From: Formosimonas limnophila
Lineage (GTDB): Bacteria; Pseudomonadota; Gammaproteobacteria; Burkholderiales; Burkholderiaceae
Assembly: GCF_014652675.1 (NCBI RefSeq)
Contig: NZ_BMZG01000004.1
Span: 172,623 to 236,622, forward strand
Length of the DNA stretch: 64,000 bases
Direction of reading: 5' to 3'
Every line of letters starts with the position of its first letter. The stretch's first letter is position 1. The notes below the pieces were generated by a model. The model had not been told where the DNA came from. It saw only the letters and a list, made by a program, of their open reading frames with translations, and made no database searches. Of this stretch, positions 9,169 to 17,941 are shown one piece after another. The position numbers were made by a program, and so were the translations under genes.

Positions 9169-9381
9169 TCATGCATCGAATGACATCGTTTCTGTGCTGA
9201 TTTGCCTAGATTGCTTCGGTGGTGTGCTCGGTGCACAGGATGAGCTTTGATCCACAGCTGTTTCTGAAAACCCAGCACAGTACCCAATTCTATTTCGTTG
9301 GGCACTGGAAGGAACTAACATGCGCTTACCCTGAGATTCTGAGGTTTTTGGGGTTGGGTGGGCTTGCTTGTCATCTTTCAT
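9169..9381 (-). CDS. Uncertain small ORF between pheT and ihfA
   Basis: The 409 bases between pheT and ihfA hold two overlapping minus-strand frames. One starts at the ATG at 9381 (MKDDKQAHPTPKTSESQGKR), with GAGAG upstream, and ends at 9169. The other is open from a GTG at 9305 to 9084 and ends in a very basic tail (ARGKKTTVHKK). Composition (Ser, Thr, Pro, Lys, Gln) suggests either a disordered basic protein split by a frameshift near 9300, or non-coding sequence. I recognise no family. No other signal was seen in this gap. Confidence 0.25.
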   Translation of the reverse strand: MKDDKQAHPTPKTSESQGKRMLVPSSAQRNRIGYCAGFSETAVDQSSSCAPSTPPKQSRQISTETMSFDA

Positions 9382-9392
9382 GACTAGATCTC

Positions 9393-11810
9393 TCAACGCA
9401 ACCGCGCGCCCGTTTGCTCAATGACCGTCGCTAACACTTTTTGCATCAAGTCATCAATCTGTGCATCGGTGAGCGTGGCGTTCATGTCTTGCAAATGAAA
9501 GCGGTATGCCATGCTTTTTTCATTCGCGGCCATGTGTTCGCCTTGGTACAGGTCAAATAATTGTACGTCACGAATGATGGCTGCGCTCGCATCTTTTTGA
9601 CGCAATGCGGCAAAGGCATTTTCGATGGCTTGAGCAGAGACGTCGCGTGGGACAATGAGAGCGAGATCGCGCGTGACCATTTGTTGTTTTGAGACGTCCG
9701 ATGCGATAGGGACGGTGCGAGCGATGACCGCGGTGGCATCTAATTCAAACAACATCGGGGCTTTAGGCAGGTCATGTGCTTGTTGCAAACGTGGGTGCAT
9801 TTGTCCCAGCCAGCCGATGGTTTGGCCATTCAATACGATTTTTGCGCAACGACCTGGGTGAGCGGCGACGTGGCTGTGTGGTTCAAATGTCAATTTAGAT
9901 GGCGCGAACAGGCGCTCAATATCGCCTTTGACATCATAAAAATCGATGTCGGTGGTGACACTTGCCCATTGTTCAGGCGCGTTTGAACCATAGGCCAAGC
10001 CCGCGAGTTTGAGTGGCTGGGCGATGTTGGGCACGGTGCTGTCAGAAGCAGTGACTTTGGTGTCACGGTGGAACACTTTGGCGATTTCAAACACCCGAAC
10101 GCGTGATTGTGAACGTGCCAGATTAGTTTTCAGATTCATGACGAGGGACGCGATGAGCTGCGTGCGCATGACCGAAAGCGATGAAGCGATGGGGTTTTGC
10201 AACTTAATTGGGTCGCTGTCCTTACCCGCGAAATCTGACTCAAGCGCATCGTCGATGAATGAGAAGTTAATCACCTCTTGGTAGTCCATCGTCACTAATG
10301 CGTCACGAACGGCATCGAGCACGCGTTCGGATTCAGGCACTTTGAGCATGGTCATTGTCGCGACAGGGTCACGCACGGGGATGTTGTCGTAGCCGAACAG
10401 ACGCGCAACTTCTTCGATGAGGTCTTCTTCAATCGCCATGTCGAATCGGTATGACGGTGCGGTGACCGTGAGCGTTTCACCGTGTTTGTCATCATTGCCG
10501 CGCGTGACGGCTAATTGTAATTGGCTCAAATGTTTCGCCATATCATCCGCAGGAATGGCCACGCCAATGACTTTCTGCGCACGCGATACGCGCATGGTCA
10601 ATTCGCCACGAGTCGGTAATGTGCTGATGACTTCTGATACAGGCCCCACCTCACCGCCGCAGATGTCAAGCACCAAACGAGTTGCGTACTCGATGGCTTC
10701 ACGCTGATTCATAAAATCCACACCGCGCTCATAGCGATGCGACGCATCGGTGGAAAACTTCAATCTACGCGCCTTGCCTGCAATCGCGTCGGGTGAGAAA
10801 AACGCTGCTTCGAGAAAAATGTCTGTTGAGTGCAATTCGGCCTTCGTTGAATCACCACCCATAATCCCCGCAATGCCAATTGCACCTGAGTCGTCGGCAA
10901 TCACCAAGACATCGTCTTGTAACGTGTGGGTTTGTTCGTTTAATAACTTAATCGACTCACCATTCTTCGCCATACGCGCGTGCAATGTGCCTTGGATTTT
11001 GCTCAAATCATACACGTGCATCGGCTGACCAAGTTCGAGCATCACATAGGCTGTTATGTCCACCAACGCTGAAATCGAACGCACACCCGCGCGCTCCAAA
11101 CGCTGCACTATCCACAGCGGCGTCGGCGCGGCGGCGTTGACGTTTTTCATGACACGACCTGTGAAACGACCACAAGCAACTGGTTCATCCACGCGAATCG
11201 GCAACTCATCGGTAATGGTTGTCGCCACCGCCTCAGCCGTGAACGATTTCAACGGCGCACCCGTTATCGCCGCCACATCACGCGCCACTCCGCGAATACT
11301 CAAACAATCCGCACGGTTTGGCGTGAGTTTAATTGTGAATACGTGGTCATCCAAATTCAGATAGTCGCGAATATTCATACCGACAGGCGCATCCGATGGC
11401 AGTTCCATCAAACCCGATGCTTCATCGTTGATGCCGAGCTCACGCGCCGAGCACAACATCCCGCTTGATGCCACACCGCGCAGTTTCGCGGCTTTAATTT
11501 TAAAATCATTCGGCAGTTCCGCGCCGATCAAGGCCGCAGGAATCTTAATTCCCACTGCAGCATTCGGTGCACCGCACACGATTTGTAGCAATTCGCCAGT
11601 GCCCACATCCACTTTGCAGACATTGAGCTTATCTGCATCGGGATGCTTCTCGATTGATAAGATTTGTCCAACAACAACACCCGTAAAGGCGGGGGCTGCA
11701 GGCGTGAGCTCCTCAACCTCTAACCCGCCCATCGTCAGCGTGTCGCTTAGCTGCTCTGTTGTCATGCTTGGGTTCACCCAAGTGCGTAACCATTGTTCTG
11801 AAAAATGCAT
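9393..11810 (-). CDS. pheT: Phenylalanyl-tRNA synthetase beta subunit
   Basis: Large subunit of the (alpha-beta)2 PheRS (805 aa, full length). It carries the tRNA-binding OB fold (about 40-150; VVVGQILSIEKHPDADKLNVCKV), the B3/B4 editing domain (HVYDLSKIQGTLHARMAKNG), the B5 domain (YRFDMAIEEDLIEEVARLFGYDNI) and the C-terminal anticodon-binding RNP-like domain (VTRDLALIVPRDVSAQAIENAF to the end). The start is the ATG at 11810 with AAGG upstream. The gene is normally contiguous with pheS. Here about 1.4 kb separates them, including a second, diverged copy of this gene's first 78 codons at 12301-12537. The coding sequence itself appears intact. Confidence 0.96.
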   Translation of the reverse strand: MHFSEQWLRTWVNPSMTTEQLSDTLTMGGLEVEELTPAAPAFTGVVVGQILSIEKHPDADKLNVCKVDVGTGELLQIVCGAPNAAVGIKIPAALIGAELPNDFKIKAAKLRGVASSGMLCSARELGINDEASGLMELPSDAPVGMNIRDYLNLDDHVFTIKLTPNRADCLSIRGVARDVAAITGAPLKSFTAEAVATTITDELPIRVDEPVACGRFTGRVMKNVNAAAPTPLWIVQRLERAGVRSISALVDITAYVMLELGQPMHVYDLSKIQGTLHARMAKNGESIKLLNEQTHTLQDDVLVIADDSGAIGIAGIMGGDSTKAELHSTDIFLEAAFFSPDAIAGKARRLKFSTDASHRYERGVDFMNQREAIEYATRLVLDICGGEVGPVSEVISTLPTRGELTMRVSRAQKVIGVAIPADDMAKHLSQLQLAVTRGNDDKHGETLTVTAPSYRFDMAIEEDLIEEVARLFGYDNIPVRDPVATMTMLKVPESERVLDAVRDALVTMDYQEVINFSFIDDALESDFAGKDSDPIKLQNPIASSLSVMRTQLIASLVMNLKTNLARSQSRVRVFEIAKVFHRDTKVTASDSTVPNIAQPLKLAGLAYGSNAPEQWASVTTDIDFYDVKGDIERLFAPSKLTFEPHSHVAAHPGRCAKIVLNGQTIGWLGQMHPRLQQAHDLPKAPMLFELDATAVIARTVPIASDVSKQQMVTRDLALIVPRDVSAQAIENAFAALRQKDASAAIIRDVQLFDLYQGEHMAANEKSMAYRFHLQDMNATLTDAQIDDLMQKVLATVIEQTGARLR

Positions 11811-11842
11811 TTTTTAGCCTTGATAGGGGATCTGTACGAATT

Positions 11843-12277
11843 TTATTGTACTTCGATATAAATTGAGCTGATTTGGTTGTTTTGTTCCAGCGACATCGTG
11901 ATAGCAGAGTAACCTGCAATGTCTTCCCACTTAGCAGTGGTGGCGTCTTTAAAAGATGGCTGCGTTGATGGTAGGCCTAGTAACTCTAAAACCTCTTTAC
12001 TAAATTGTTTGCCTTGTAATGAGGTTAGGCTTATGAGATTGGCTTTGTCCTCAACAAATGTGATTTCAACAGCGCCCTGTGAGAAAAGGCAATGATGACC
12101 TTTGTTTGAGTTTTGGCATTGAATATGTGAGCCAATAGCCTTCTCAACCTCGGTTAGTGACTTAGAGGCAATCATTGGGATATCAATGATGATTTTGCTT
12201 TGTTTAACACTAGGGTCTTCTTTCGAGCAGCCAATCAGTGCAAGGCTGAATAAAATAATGGACAAGGTTTTTCTCAT
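11843..12277 (-). CDS. Small lipoprotein inserted between pheT fragment and pheT
   Basis: Predicted lipoprotein of 144 aa. The start is taken as the ATG at 12277, which gives MRKTLSIILFSLALIGCSKED: a short positive N-region, a hydrophobic core and a LIGC lipobox. The mature part contains two Cys (IQCQNSNKGHHCLFSQ) that could pair, followed by a beta-rich stretch (AVEITFVEDKANLISLTSLQG). I do not recognise a family; the pattern resembles small periplasmic lipoproteins of unknown function. It lies 23 bases downstream of the partial pheT copy and 32 bases upstream of intact pheT, and would be co-transcribed with the synthetase operon. It was probably acquired with the pheT duplication. Confidence 0.65.
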   Translation of the reverse strand: MRKTLSIILFSLALIGCSKEDPSVKQSKIIIDIPMIASKSLTEVEKAIGSHIQCQNSNKGHHCLFSQGAVEITFVEDKANLISLTSLQGKQFSKEVLELLGLPSTQPSFKDATTAKWEDIAGYSAITMSLEQNNQISSIYIEVQ

Positions 12278-12300
12278 GGCTTTTATACTCCGGTTTGATT

Positions 12301-12537
12301 TTAAATAACGTGCAAAAATTCGCCTGTGCACGCATCGACTTGGCTGACATTGAGCTTATCCGCGTCAGGATGTTTCTCCATCGACAATATTTGCCCCACG
12401 ACAATGCCAGTAAAGGCAGGGGCGGCAGGGGCGAACCTATCAACTTCTAAATCGCCCATCGTCAGCGTGTCGCCCAGTTCCTCTGTTGTCATGCTTGGGT
12501 TCAGCCAAGTGCGTAACCATTGTTCTGAAAATTGCAT
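12301..12537 (-). pseudogene. Partial duplicate of the pheT 5' end
   Basis: A 78-codon frame starting MQFSEQWLRTWLNPSMTTEE and ending GEFLHVI-stop. It aligns without gaps to the first ~76 residues of intact pheT (MHFSEQWLRTWVNPSMTTEQ), with roughly four in five residues shared and many synonymous differences. Homology begins exactly at the ATG; the upstream bases differ from those of pheT (GAGAG here versus AAGG there). It stops inside the OB-fold tRNA-binding domain, so it cannot be a functional subunit. It could be translated, because the ribosome site and frame are intact. It looks like a remnant of an insertion or allele exchange at the pheT start. Confidence 0.85.
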
Positions 12538-12581
12538 ATTTCTCTCAAATCTTCTTTTCTAAAAACACCCATCAATCGTAG

Positions 12582-12614
12582 GGTGCAATGCGCGGAAAGC
12601 ACGCTTATTGCACC
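12582..12614. repeat. REP-like palindrome
   Basis: GGTGCAAT ... ATTGCACC, a perfect 8-bp stem with an inner GCG/CGC, preceded by TCGTAG. It lies between the partial pheT copy and the NYDNS gene, in the style of short extragenic palindromes. The palindrome at 14290 resembles it only in its GGTG...CACC ends. Confidence 0.5.
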
Positions 12615-13114
12615 TTACTTGCTTAACTGTAAAACTCTATATCCATGTTCGGTCAAAACTAATGAAAATTGATTGCCAACAGTTGCCACAACACCACCGA
12701 ATCTACCCGAACGCCCTTCAAATATGACTTTTCCATTGTTTGGAAGGTAAAACATTCTTTTTCCTGAGGTTGAAAAAAAATTCGTAACTCCATTCTCTGT
12801 TGTTACATGGTAGCCAACGAATGTTCGCCCGTTTAATATCAATCGCTTTGAACCATTTATCCCGTTTTTTCATACTTAGCTGCACTATTATCGTAATTGC
12901 TTTCTGAATTATCGTAATTTAATGGTGAGTTATCATAATTGCTGATTGAGTTATCATAGTTGCTTTCTGAATTGTCATAATTTGATGGGGAGTAGTTATA
13001 GGGCAAACTAGCCTCATTAATGAACTTGATAGGTAAGTCAGCCAACGCTATATTGCAAAAAACATACAATAATGTAAATAAAATCCTCTTAAACTTTAAT
13101 GTTTTCATAGCCAT
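12615..13114 (-). pseudogene. Secreted NYDNS-repeat protein, split by a frameshift
   Basis: Two abutting frames form one protein. The first (13114-12857) has a signal peptide (MAMKTLKFKRILFTLLYVFC ... ALA), then six tandem copies of a YDNS-type motif (NYDNSESNYDNSISNYDNS pattern), ending YEKTG-stop. The second (to 12615) gives LILNGRTFVGYHVTTENG, then SGKRMFYLPNNGKVIFEG, ending HGYRVLQLSK. Moving the reading back by one base in the A6 run near 12861-12866 joins them smoothly (YEKNGINGSKRLILNGRTF). Similar small exported NYDNS-repeat proteins occur in other proteobacteria; function is unknown. The split could be a real mutation, ribosomal or polymerase slippage on A6, or a sequencing error. 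It lies between pheS and pheT, where no gene normally sits. Confidence 0.7.
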
Positions 13115-13201
13115 TCTTAATTTAGTAATTGTTTGAATCTTAGAGTTGATTTAGATCAAAAACTTCATTGTCATATAAAAACACAAGTTTCATTAATCGA
13201 C

Positions 13202-14230
13202 TTACTTAAACTGCCCTAAAAACCTTAAATCATTCTCAAAAAACAACCGCAAATCATTCACCCCATAACGCAACATCGCCAATCGCTCTAAACCCGAACC
13301 AAAAGCGAAGCCCATGTATTCCTCAGGGTCTAATCCAAAGTTGCGAATCACACTCGGGTGCACTTGACCTGCACCTGAAATTTCTAACCACTTGCCTGCG
13401 TTTGGACCAGAACCAAACGCCATATCAATCTCAACCGAGGGTTCGGTGAACGGGAAATAAGAGGGGCGAAAGCGCAGCTTGACGTCGTCGGTCTCAAAAA
13501 ATCGTTGTAAAAACGTGGTGTAGACCGATTTTAAATCAGCGAAGCTGACAGCTTTGTCAATCCATAAGCCTTCCACCTGATGAAACATGGGTGAGTGCGT
13601 CGCGTCAGAGTCCACGCGGTAGGTGCGACCTGGGGCGATGACTTTAATCGGTGGGTGCGCGTTTTGCACGTGAGTACGCGCGTAGCGCACTTGCATCGGG
13701 CTGGTGTGCGTGCGCAGCACGAGTGGGCGACCGCGCTCGTCTTTGTCCTCAACGTAAAACGTGTCTTGCATTGAGCGAGCAGGGTGGTTTTCGGGGCTGT
13801 TTAATGATGAGAAGTTATACCAATCGTTTTCAATCTCAGGGCCGTCGGCGACATCAAAGCCCATCGAGCGAAAAATCGCGGCGACGCGGCGCGTGACGCG
13901 GGTGACTGGGTGAATGCCGCCTGTGGCTTGACCACGACCAGGCAATGTCACATCGAGCTGCTCGGTGGCGAGTTTTTCGTTCAGTGCGGCTTGGGCTAAG
14001 GCGTTGCGTGCATCGTTGAGGAGGGTTTCTACTTGTTGGCGCACGGCGTTGACTTGGGCGCCACGGGCTTTTTTCTCTTCGATGGGCAGTTTACCCAAGG
14101 CTTTGAGCTCCGCGGTGAGCACGCCGTCTTTACCGAGGAATTTGGCTTTTTCGTTTTCGAGGTCAGCTGGTCGGGTGGCGCAAGCAAATGCGGCGCGGGC
14201 ATCATCAATGATGTGAGAGAGGTCGGTCAT
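13202..14230 (-). CDS. pheS: Phenylalanyl-tRNA synthetase alpha subunit
   Basis: Catalytic subunit of PheRS (342 aa, usual length), which charges tRNA-Phe. It has an N-terminal coiled-coil arm (residues 1-85) and the class II core. Motif 1 lies in [19 protein letters not shown], motif 2 in [12 protein letters not shown] and [20 protein letters not shown], and motif 3 in [22 protein letters not shown]. The start at 14230 agrees with the family N-terminus ([15 protein letters not shown]). It is preceded by a 208-base leader with three hairpins, the first being the rplT terminator. This suggests a separate promoter or attenuation between the ribosomal-protein part of the operon and pheS. Confidence 0.96.
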   Translation of the reverse strand: MTDLSHIIDDARAAFACATRPADLENEKAKFLGKDGVLTAELKALGKLPIEEKKARGAQVNAVRQQVETLLNDARNALAQAALNEKLATEQLDVTLPGRGQATGGIHPVTRVTRRVAAIFRSMGFDVADGPEIENDWYNFSSLNSPENHPARSMQDTFYVEDKDERGRPLVLRTHTSPMQVRYARTHVQNAHPPIKVIAPGRTYRVDSDATHSPMFHQVEGLWIDKAVSFADLKSVYTTFLQRFFETDDVKLRFRPSYFPFTEPSVEIDMAFGSGPNAGKWLEISGAGQVHPSVIRNFGLDPEEYMGFAFGSGLERLAMLRYGVNDLRLFFENDLRFLGQFK

Positions 14231-14289
14231 TGGTTTTCTTTTTTAAATTTAATGCAAATTTGAGAAAATAGGAGCAAATAGAAACAAAT

Positions 14290-14306
14290 GGTGGGCATTG
14301 CCCACC
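14290..14306. repeat. 17-base GGTGGGCA palindrome in the pheS leader
   Basis: GGTGGGCA-T-TGCCCACC is a near-perfect palindrome about 60 bases upstream of pheS. It could be an extragenic palindrome or the third leader hairpin. Confidence 0.5.
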
Positions 14307-14333
14307 TCAGATCAAATCTAATGAAATTTAACG

Positions 14334-14379
14334 TTCATCAAAAGACAGTACGAAGATACCCCATCTGTGCTTTGATGAA
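14334..14379 (-). other. Hairpin in the pheS leader
   Basis: On the minus strand TTCATCAAAgcaCAG pairs with CTGtctTTTGATGAA, a long interrupted stem just after the rplT terminator. No Phe-rich leader peptide is visible near it, so a pheS attenuator is not demonstrated. Confidence 0.4.
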
Positions 14380-14383
14380 AATT

Positions 14384-14422
14384 AAAAAACGAGGCAGAGC
14401 CATGATGGCTTGCCTCGTATTT
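14384..14422 (-). terminator. Terminator after rplT
   Basis: ACGAGGCA/TGCCTCGT stem with an inner AGCC/GGCT pair, followed by a T run on the minus strand. It ends the thrS-infC-rpmI-rplT section before pheS. Confidence 0.8.
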
Positions 14423-14438
14423 TTTACAACATAACGGC

Positions 14439-14795
14439 TTACGCCAAAGCTGCTTTCGCTTTTTCAACGATGGCAGCAAACGCTGGTTTATCAAACACAG
14501 CCAAGTCCGCTAAGACTTTACGATCGATTTCAATCGAGGCTTTTTTCAAGCCATTCATGAATGCGCTGTAAGTCATTGCATGTGAACGAGATGCTGCATT
14601 GATACGCGCAATCCACAAAGCACGGAATACGCGCTTTTTGTTGCGACGATCGCGGTAGGCGTATTGACCAGCACGCATGACTGCTTGCTTGGCAACGCGA
14701 TAGACGTTTTTACGACGACCACGGTAACCCTTTGCGAGGGCGATGACTTTCTTATGACGGGCTCTTGCAGTGACCCCACGTTTGACTCTAGGCAT
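14439..14795 (-). CDS. rplT: 50S ribosomal protein L20
   Basis: Large-subunit protein needed early in 50S assembly (118 aa, standard length). The N-terminus [20 protein letters not shown] and the segments [20 protein letters not shown] and [17 protein letters not shown] are diagnostic. It lies 27 bases after rpmI, the usual pairing. In enterobacteria L20 represses its own operon through a structured leader; a candidate hairpin lies upstream of rpmI here. Confidence 0.98.
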   Translation of the reverse strand: MPRVKRGVTARARHKKVIALAKGYRGRRKNVYRVAKQAVMRAGQYAYRDRRNKKRVFRALWIARINAASRSHAMTYSAFMNGLKKASIEIDRKVLADLAVFDKPAFAAIVEKAKAALA

Positions 14796-14822
14796 ATCAG
14801 ACTCCTTTAGTTTAAGTTAGGG

Positions 14823-15020
14823 TTACGCGTAAGGCATCATAGCGCGGATAGATGGTACATCCGCTGCTGCAACATTCACAGCACCACGCAATTGACGTTT
14901 GTTTTTGGTGGTTTTCTTGGTCAAAATATGACGTTTGAAAGCTTGACCGCGCTTGACGGTACCACCTGGGCGAACCACGAAGCGCTTTTTGGCGCTGCTT
15001 TTGGTTTTCATTTTAGGCAT
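14823..15020 (-). CDS. rpmI: 50S ribosomal protein L35
   Basis: Small basic ribosomal protein (65 aa). It starts [20 protein letters not shown] and continues [20 protein letters not shown], matching L35 over its full length. It lies between infC and rplT as in nearly all bacteria, 163 bases after infC and 27 before rplT. Confidence 0.97.
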   Translation of the reverse strand: MPKMKTKSSAKKRFVVRPGGTVKRGQAFKRHILTKKTTKNKRQLRGAVNVAAADVPSIRAMMPYA

Positions 15021-15092
15021 AAAAACTCCGTTTTGGATGAATCAAGGTGGCCTCAACTTTAGAGACACTTGGGAACCCGACCCATTTTTTAT

Positions 15093-15131
15093 CGAACGAC
15101 ACGAGTGGTTTAACCTGACTCGTGGTGTTCG
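15093..15131 (-). promoter_or_regulatory. Candidate L20-responsive leader hairpin upstream of rpmI
   Basis: CGAAC-ac-CACGAGT pairs with ACTCGTG-tc-GTTCG around an 11-base loop, with no T run. Its position between infC and rpmI matches the site of L20 autoregulation known in other bacteria; the function here is inferred. Confidence 0.4.
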
Positions 15132-15183
15132 GCCTTATTAAATCACTTTTTATCTTCAAGTGACCCAATAATTCTTTTTGACG

Positions 15184-15711
15184 CTATTTTTTGCGCGGTG
15201 GCGCAAGCATCATAATCATTTGACGACCTTCAAGCTTGGGCATCGATTCAACTTGCGCTTGTTCAGCCAATTCGTCACGGACGCGCTCAAGTAGGCGCAT
15301 ACCGATGTCTTGGTGAGCCATCTCACGACCGCGGTAGCGCAGGGTGATTTTGACTTTGTCGCCTTCTTCGAGGAAGCGTTTGACGTTGCGTACCTTGACT
15401 TGATAGTCGTTTTCATCCGTACCTGGGCGGAATTTGATTTCCTTGATTTGGATGACGTGCTGTTTGGCTTTTGCCTCAGCCGCTTTTTTTTGCTCTTGGT
15501 ACTTAAACTTGCCGTAATCCATCAAACGGCAGACTGGTGGCGTGGCATTCGGTGAAATCTCGACCAAATCTGTGTCGGCTTCTTCAGCCATTTTGAGTGC
15601 GTCGCGTGCTGACATGATGCCAGCTGGTTCGCCGTCGATGCCGATTAAGCGAATTTCGCGCGCTTGAATTTCCCCGTTGATGCGATGCTGCATCTTTGCT
15701 GAAGTAGCGAT
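15184..15711 (-). CDS. infC: Translation initiation factor IF-3, non-canonical ATC start
   Basis: IF-3 checks start-codon pairing on the 30S subunit. The first ATG is at 15693 ([18 protein letters not shown]). The best ribosome site, however, is GAGGT six bases before an in-frame ATC at 15711, giving an N-terminus of M(I)[13 protein letters not shown]. This reproduces the rare AUU/AUC start typical of infC, through which IF-3 represses its own synthesis. The resulting protein is 175 aa, family length. The C-domain motifs [21 protein letters not shown] and [11 protein letters not shown] are intact. It is followed by rpmI-rplT. Confidence 0.93.
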   Translation of the reverse strand: MATSAKMQHRINGEIQAREIRLIGIDGEPAGIMSARDALKMAEEADTDLVEISPNATPPVCRLMDYGKFKYQEQKKAAEAKAKQHVIQIKEIKFRPGTDENDYQVKVRNVKRFLEEGDKVKITLRYRGREMAHQDIGMRLLERVRDELAEQAQVESMPKLEGRQMIMMLAPPRKK

Positions 15712-15762
15712 AGTAAACCTCGTTCAAAAAATTAAAAACTTACTTTTTGGCTCTAAAGTAGA

Positions 15763-15791
15763 TTTTGTTTGGATGGAAAATCCAAACAAAA
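15763..15791. other. 12-bp perfect hairpin upstream of infC
   Basis: TTTTGTTTGGAT/ATCCAAACAAAA stem with a 5-base loop, about 52 bases upstream of the infC start. It is neither a clear terminator nor a known motif; it may be part of the infC leader. Confidence 0.45.
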
Positions 15792-15852
15792 CAAGATGAA
15801 GCCGAAGTTAAACCCGAAACGCTTCGAGTTTGACAAGTAAGTATATCGTTGC

Positions 15853-15893
15853 AAACAAAGCCACCTCCGCTTAGAGTGAAGCCGCAGGTGGCT
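15853..15893 (-). terminator. Hairpin after thrS, weak terminator
   Basis: AGCCACCT/AGGTGGCT stem with an inner GGCTT/AAGC pairing, followed by TTTGTTTG on the minus strand, 22 bases past the thrS stop. The interrupted T run suggests partial termination. Confidence 0.5.
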
Positions 15894-15914
15894 CTTTAAA
15901 CTGTAGACTGTGGC

Positions 15915-17822
15915 CTATTGACGTTCTTTGACTTCTGTTGAAATCTTGTCAATGAACGCATCCAAAGCCACCACACCCAAGTCAACATTGCCTCGCGCAC
16001 GAACTGCGACGCTGTTGCTGTCACGTTCTTTGTCGCCGACGACGAGAATGTAAGGTGTTTTTTGTAAGCTGTGCTCGCGTATTTTATACGTAATCTTCTC
16101 GTTACGCAAATCTGTTTGCACCCTAAGTCCTTGTTTTTGCAATTCTTGTGCCACTTGCGCCACATATTCGGCCTGACTTTGCGAAATGTTGCAAATCACG
16201 ACCTGAACAGGCGATAGCCATGTGGGCATGGCACCTGCGTGGTTTTCAATCAAAATGCCGATGAAGCGTTCGAGTGAACCGACGATGGCGCGGTGAAGCA
16301 TGATGGGCGTTTTGCGTTGATCGTTTTCATCAATATACGTTGCGCCAAGTCGCTCTGGCATGAACGCGTCCACTTGCATCGTGCCGCACTGCCATGAGCG
16401 GCCAATCGAATCTTTGAGGTGATATTCGATTTTCGGGCCATAAAACGCGCCTTCGCCTGGCAACTCTTCCCACTCCACGCCTGAGGCGCGGATGGCTTCG
16501 CGCATGGCGTTTTCGGTTTTGTCCCATGCTTCGTCTGAACCAATGCGGTTGTCGGGGCGCAGTGCGAGTTTGACGGCGACGTCGGTGAAGCCGAATTCGC
16601 TGTACACTTTATTGGCTAAGGTGTGGAATTGCGCCACTTCGACTTGAATCTGGTCTTCGGTGCAAAAAATATGCCCGTCATCTTGTGTGAAACCACGCAC
16701 ACGCATGATGCCGTGCAACGCACCCGAGGTTTCGTTGCGATGGCATTGACCGAACTCGCCGTAGCGCAATGGCAAATCACGGTAGCTGTGCAAACCTGTG
16801 TTGTAAATTTGCACGTGACCGGGGCAGTTCATCGGCTTGAGCGCATATTCGCGGCTTTCCGATTCGGTGAAAAACATATTGTCTTTGTAATTGTCCCAAT
16901 GCCCTGTTTTTTTCCACAAATTGCAGTCCAAAATTTGTGGGCCTTTGACTTCTTGATAGCCGTTATTGCGGTACACAGCGCGCATGTACTGCTCAACTTC
17001 TTGCCAAATCGTCCAGCCTTTGGGGTGCCAGAATACCAAACCAGGTGCTTCTTCTTGCATATGGAATAAATCGAGCTGTTTGCCGAGTTTACGATGGTCG
17101 CGCTTTTCGGCTTCTTCAAGCATGTTTAAATACGCGGCTTGATCTTCTTTCTTCGCCCAAGCCGTACCGTAAATACGCTGGAGCATTTCATTGTTGGAGT
17201 CGCCACGCCAGTAAGCACCCGCGAGTTTCATCAATTTAAATACTTTGAGTTTGCCTGTGGACGGCACGTGCGGGCCGCGACACAGATCAATGAACTCACC
17301 TTCGCGGTACAGGCTGATTTTTTCGCCTGCAGGAATTGAACTGATGATTTCGGCTTTGTAGTCTTCGCCTTGGCTTTTGAAAAAAGCAACGGCCTCATCT
17401 CTATCCCAGATTTCGCGAGTGACGGGTTCGTCTTTTTTCGCCAACTCAATCATTTTTGCCTCAATTGCCACCAAATCATCGGGCGTAAATGGGCGTTTGT
17501 AGGCGAAGTCATAGTAAAAACCATTGTCAATCACAGGGCCAATCGTGACTTGTGCGTCGGGATACAGCGTTTTCACCGCATACGCGAGCAAATGGGCGGT
17601 TGAGTGGCGAATCACATCCACACCATCAGCATCCTTGTCGGTCACGATGGCCAATGCTGCATCTTTTTCAATCAGGTAAGATGTATCAACCAGCTCACCA
17701 TCGACGCGCCCAGCCAATGCGGCTTTTGCTAAGCCTGCGCCAATACTTGCCGCCACGCCGTGTACGGTCACCGCTTCGCCAAATGTGCGAATCGAGCCGT
17801 CAGGTAAGGTAATGTTGATCAT
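15915..17822 (-). CDS. thrS: Threonyl-tRNA synthetase
   Basis: Charges tRNA-Thr and edits Ser-tRNA-Thr (635 aa). The start is the ATG at 17822 ([20 protein letters not shown]), with GAGGA six bases upstream, rather than an in-frame ATG at 17966 that would add an implausible hydrophobic leader. Domains are TGS (1-65), the editing domain ([19 protein letters not shown]), the class II catalytic core with motif 2 ([24 protein letters not shown]) and motif 3 ([19 protein letters not shown]), then the anticodon-binding domain. It is preceded by a Thr-rich leader peptide and attenuator (17915-18026) and, before that, tRNA-Val. This predicts induction when charged tRNA-Thr is scarce. Confidence 0.97.
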   Translation of the reverse strand: MINITLPDGSIRTFGEAVTVHGVAASIGAGLAKAALAGRVDGELVDTSYLIEKDAALAIVTDKDADGVDVIRHSTAHLLAYAVKTLYPDAQVTIGPVIDNGFYYDFAYKRPFTPDDLVAIEAKMIELAKKDEPVTREIWDRDEAVAFFKSQGEDYKAEIISSIPAGEKISLYREGEFIDLCRGPHVPSTGKLKVFKLMKLAGAYWRGDSNNEMLQRIYGTAWAKKEDQAAYLNMLEEAEKRDHRKLGKQLDLFHMQEEAPGLVFWHPKGWTIWQEVEQYMRAVYRNNGYQEVKGPQILDCNLWKKTGHWDNYKDNMFFTESESREYALKPMNCPGHVQIYNTGLHSYRDLPLRYGEFGQCHRNETSGALHGIMRVRGFTQDDGHIFCTEDQIQVEVAQFHTLANKVYSEFGFTDVAVKLALRPDNRIGSDEAWDKTENAMREAIRASGVEWEELPGEGAFYGPKIEYHLKDSIGRSWQCGTMQVDAFMPERLGATYIDENDQRKTPIMLHRAIVGSLERFIGILIENHAGAMPTWLSPVQVVICNISQSQAEYVAQVAQELQKQGLRVQTDLRNEKITYKIREHSLQKTPYILVVGDKERDSNSVAVRARGNVDLGVVALDAFIDKISTEVKERQ

Positions 17823-17914
17823 AATGTCCTCGTTGAAAACGAATGAATGGTAAAAATAGTAATTAACTAGCCAATTAATAATAAAAGGTACAAAAAACAT
17901 CAAAAACGAGCAAC

Positions 17915-17941
17915 AAAAAAGCCCACCATGAGGTGAGCTTT
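17915..17941 (-). terminator. Attenuator terminator hairpin before thrS
   Basis: AGCTCACC-TCAT-GGTGGGCT stem, one G-T pair, followed by TTTTTT, 93 bases upstream of the thrS ATG. Confidence 0.85.

Noticed and set aside
14231..14438. Search for a Phe-rich leader peptide before pheS
   Set aside because: The short frames present (for example MGYLRTVF) have no Phe run and no matching terminator/antiterminator arms.
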